A DNA stretch of 64,000 nucleotides from Trichomonas vaginalis G3 (taxonomy: Eukaryota; Parabasalia; Trichomonadida; Trichomonadidae), in NCBI RefSeq assembly GCF_026262505.1, contig NC_067207.1, positions 13,298,082-13,362,081 of the forward strand. The letters are read 5' to 3'. Positions 61,492-64,000 of this stretch are shown piece by piece. The stretch's first letter is position 1, and the number at the start of each line of letters is the position of its first letter. The position numbers and the translations under genes were made by a program. Under the pieces are notes generated by a model, which was not told the origin of the DNA, did no database searches, and saw only the letters and a program-made list of their open reading frames with translations.

Positions 61492-64000
61492 TTAAATAAA
61501 TGGCATACAACATCCATTTTCACAACATACAGCCTTAGTGTGTGCTCCTGTTAATGCAGTCTTACCGATTGTTAAGCGAGTCATTGACCCGTTTTTAAGT
61601 TGTAAATTAATATTCTGACCATCGAAAATAACTTTATCATTTATTATATCCAAATAATTTTTAGGTGTTAATTGTTTATTTTGTCGTAAACTAACACCTT
61701 TCATTTTTTGTGCAATCTTTTTAAAATCACTTCCATCAATTGAACCGTTGAATGATGTATAACACTTAGGGCATAAAGCAACCATGTTATCACCTTGTTT
61801 CTCAATTGCTAAACCCAATAACTTCTTCTCATGTGCTTTTTCTTCAACTTTATTCTTTAATTTAGGTTTAAATTTCTCATCAAAACAGAAGAAATCAAAT
61901 GGTGCGAATTTGAAAATGTTTTTATCATAAAATTGTTTATCGGTAACAATTGCTTGAAATGCTTGAGTGTTAGGAAGATTTGGGTCGCCAGCGATTGCCC
62001 AATAAGATGAATCAGTATCACCTTCAATGAAATGAAAACGATTAACATTCATGCATTTATACATAAAATCATAAATGAAAACTAAATACCAGTATTTTGC
62101 GTTATCTAAAGTAAAAAATGCCTCTTGTAAACATGTATCACATCTATAAAATCTATCTTTAAGCATCACTTGATATGTATCCTCACCTATTTCTCTTATG
62201 TTTTTAAACTTATTTGACATACATGCAACGCGTGCCTTCTGTGCATTCATTATTTTAGTCTTTGCGTAATTTTGTGTATTCATTGCATCGTAACCATATG
62301 ATCCATTAAGCGAAATCTTGCAAAATAAACTTTTTCCTTTATTTCCTTCTAATTCAGCCTTTTGTCTTTCGTTCATAAATTCGTTCGCAAATTCATTAAA
62401 ACAAGTGTTTTTCGTAAATGTTAAAATTGATTGAATATCATCGATGATAAAATGAAATCTGTCTATTAGATACCAAAGATAATAAGAAGAAAATGGTTGA
62501 TATTGGTTGTGTGTTGATGCTAACTGAGTTAATTTCCTCTGTTTCTGGTCAACTGGTAGATTGTTTGATTTCATGTAATTATACATAAAACTGCCAATTG
62601 TTTTTTTATCTGTGATAATATCTAAGTTTCTTATTATCGGTAAAAAGTTAATGTAATCATTAATATACTTTTCATCAATGTGACCCTTTACTTCAGCCAC
62701 GAATAAAGTATTTTTCTTTCTAATAATTTCCAGTGCTTTTGCTTTCTTTGTTGCTGTATCACAAATGATAACACCATTCAATCTTCCCGGCATATACATT
62801 TTATGGTCAGTATATTGAATGAAATCATGAGGATTAGATGAAAATGATGAAGGATATAATGAATTAAAATCAACACCAACGAAATGAGTCATGATGTTGG
62901 AAGTGTCCTCATTTGATACAGTTTTAGTTTCTGGACTATATGAAAGTTTATTAATGTGCGTGATTCCTTTAAGATTAACACGATGTTGAACATTTGATAG
63001 ACCACCAGTAATTCCATTACGGAGAATGTGATAAGCTTCAACTGAATCTAAAGTCATTGGTAAATTATTTTTTAATGCATAATTTCTTAAATTGATTTTT
63101 AAACGTTGAACATCTTCATCTTTATTTGATTTTACGACATTGCAATAACAACACATTAACTGACAATTTTCTTTGGTATGTGGTTTTTCATTATCGATTC
63201 TATCTAATGTTGGTTTATTAGCATATGTAAACGCTTTACCACACATTTCGCATTTAGATGAAAGGATTAAATCGTGATAGTATTGAAAATCATCCATTGA
63301 AACATTATTTTTAGTATCCCTTTCTGCTTTTTCATCTTGTTTCTTATATGATTCAATTTTATATTTCCAATACTTTTTCGTTAATTCAAAACTTGATTCT
63401 ATCTCTTCCTCAGGATATTTTTCATTAGGATTAAAGTCTTTATATGCTAAAGCGTAACGAATCATTGAAGCATTCGATGATAAAGAAAGATTATGAAGCA
63501 TATCAATTTTATAAACAAATGTTTCTTCAATAATTTTATCGATTGGGTCAATCATAATTTCAACATCTTTATTGCAATAATGAATAAAATATTCTAATCT
63601 ATTCTTAAAATTTTTAGCATCATTGAGATATATTTGATAATCACTATCTGATATAGTTTCTTGAGTTAATGCTGAATAAAATGAATCTTTCGTGAATGGT
63701 TCCTCTTTATATAATTCTTCTTCGGAATTCTCCCATGTGATAAATTGATAAGGGAAAAAGGATTTAACACGTGATTTATTGTTTCCGAAATCTTGAGTGA
63801 ATTGGTCTAATGTCCCACCCGCTATATAATTTCTGATGTCAATAAATCTCAATTCATATGGAGCGTTTGTTTTCTTTACAATGACTTGCTTAAATTGTGA
63901 AGATGAACCCAGCATTGATTTTATTTTCCATTTTGCAGTGTTTAAATCACGAAGAATTAAATTTAAATCAAACTTTCCCGAATTAAAACCTATGATATTC
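61492..64000 (-). CDS. Polinton protein-primed DNA polymerase B (partial at the window edge)
   Basis: Open to the right edge, so the N-terminal end lies outside. Exonuclease motifs (GFNSGKFDLN near the edge; YCNKDVEI) precede the polymerase motifs A (GVDFNSLYPSS), B (KISLNGSYGY) and C (GDTDSS). Between exonuclease and motif A sits an HNH-like zinc domain (CEMCGK, LDRIDNEKPHTKENC, CCYCNVVK). Several more Cys pairs lie at the C-terminal end. It copies the element by protein priming. Confidence 0.9.
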   Translation of the reverse strand, partial: NIIGFNSGKFDLNLILRDLNTAKWKIKSMLGSSSQFKQVIVKKTNAPYELRFIDIRNYIAGGTLDQFTQDFGNNKSRVKSFFPYQFITWENSEEELYKEEPFTKDSFYSALTQETISDSDYQIYLNDAKNFKNRLEYFIHYCNKDVEIMIDPIDKIIEETFVYKIDMLHNLSLSSNASMIRYALAYKDFNPNEKYPEEEIESSFELTKKYWKYKIESYKKQDEKAERDTKNNVSMDDFQYYHDLILSSKCEMCGKAFTYANKPTLDRIDNEKPHTKENCQLMCCYCNVVKSNKDEDVQRLKINLRNYALKNNLPMTLDSVEAYHILRNGITGGLSNVQHRVNLKGITHINKLSYSPETKTVSNEDTSNIMTHFVGVDFNSLYPSSFSSNPHDFIQYTDHKMYMPGRLNGVIICDTATKKAKALEIIRKKNTLFVAEVKGHIDEKYINDYINFLPIIRNLDIITDKKTIGSFMYNYMKSNNLPVDQKQRKLTQLASTHNQYQPFSSYYLWYLIDRFHFIIDDIQSILTFTKNTCFNEFANEFMNERQKAELEGNKGKSLFCKISLNGSYGYDAMNTQNYAKTKIMNAQKARVACMSNKFKNIREIGEDTYQVMLKDRFYRCDTCLQEAFFTLDNAKYWYLVFIYDFMYKCMNVNRFHFIEGDTDSSYWAIAGDPNLPNTQAFQAIVTDKQFYDKNIFKFAPFDFFCFDEKFKPKLKNKVEEKAHEKKLLGLAIEKQGDNMVALCPKCYTSFNGSIDGSDFKKIAQKMKGVSLRQNKQLTPKNYLDIINDKVIFDGQNINLQLKNGSMTRLTIGKTALTGAHTKAVCCENGCCMPFI

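Larger units (their letters stand above)
47256..64000. mobile_element. Polinton/Maverick element (fossil, broken, runs off the right edge)
   Basis: The gene set is that of a Polinton/Maverick: capsid protein, packaging ATPase, integrase and protein-primed DNA polymerase B, plus fibre, primase-helicase and several unknown genes. Left border approximate; right end beyond the window. It is broken, with on the order of ten or more breaks, besides an intact mariner inserted in it. Long open stretches in several genes suggest a fairly young copy. Polintons are abundant in T. vaginalis. Confidence 0.88.

Noticed and set aside
1-64000. tRNA, rRNA or spliceosomal RNA genes
   Set aside because: I found no cloverleaf with A and B boxes and no rRNA-like stretch by reading; a covariance-model scan would be needed to exclude weak cases.

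Overview
The window looks like nuclear DNA of a trichomonad protist, most probably Trichomonas vaginalis or a close relative. The base composition is AT-rich. Genes are long and show no recognisable introns. Several starts carry a TCA(C/T)(T/A) initiator 4 to 15 bases upstream of the ATG. The gene families (NEK and AGC kinases, multi-membrane cyclase-like proteins, DH-PH-kelch and DOCK exchange factors, ankyrin fragments, Gly-rich and beta-helix surface-type proteins) and the mobile DNA (a Polinton/Maverick holding an intact mariner) fit that assignment. The species call is inference; no rRNA or other marker gene lies here.

Bases 1-22445 are mainly host signalling genes separated by gene-poor AT-rich spacers: a NEK kinase (2266-3189), a DH-PH-kelch protein (3606-6521), a coiled-coil gene interrupted by one in-frame stop (6913-7839), a DOCK-type protein (8328-12767), a large membrane protein with PAS and cyclase-like domains (13265-18001) whose usual catalytic positions are substituted, an RPA3-like protein (19538-19885), a PH-AGC kinase resembling Akt (20590-21867) and an ankyrin fragment (22164-22445).

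Bases 22462-44355 are one tandem/inverted array of three gene families: a small acidic-to-basic protein (7 copies), a Gly-rich protein of the ALK-like Gly-rich type (6 copies) and a beta-helix protein (5 copies). In each unit the acidic and Gly-rich genes are on the minus strand and the beta-helix gene is divergent on the plus strand. Three units carry a 763-765 bp TTAA-flanked MITE between the divergent pair. A 7.5 kb block (about 23.0-30.6 kb) recurs almost identically 11.64 kb downstream. The array ends are inverted copies of each other. Only one Gly-rich copy (42614-43519) has an ATG start; only one beta-helix copy (40498-41517) is fully open from an ATG. Sharp switches in similarity point to gene conversion, and a run of deletion-only indels at about 33.4-35.7 kb looks like poor consensus sequence.

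A ubiquitin-specific protease (DUSP-UBL-USP architecture) follows at 44561-47002.

From about 47.25 kb to the right edge lies a Polinton/Maverick, treated here as a fossil. Recognisable parts are two small amphipathic proteins, a double-jelly-roll-type major capsid protein, a packaging ATPase, a tail-fibre-like protein with a phage collar-type tip, a primase-helicase bracketed by inverted iteron-like repeats, a retroviral-type integrase and a protein-primed DNA polymerase B with an embedded HNH-like domain that runs off the window. The element is broken, with on the order of ten or more breaks, and an intact mariner sits at the 5' end of the capsid gene. The primase-helicase inside its repeats, the fibre protein and the sequence shared by fibre and integrase genes are the most unusual features of the window.
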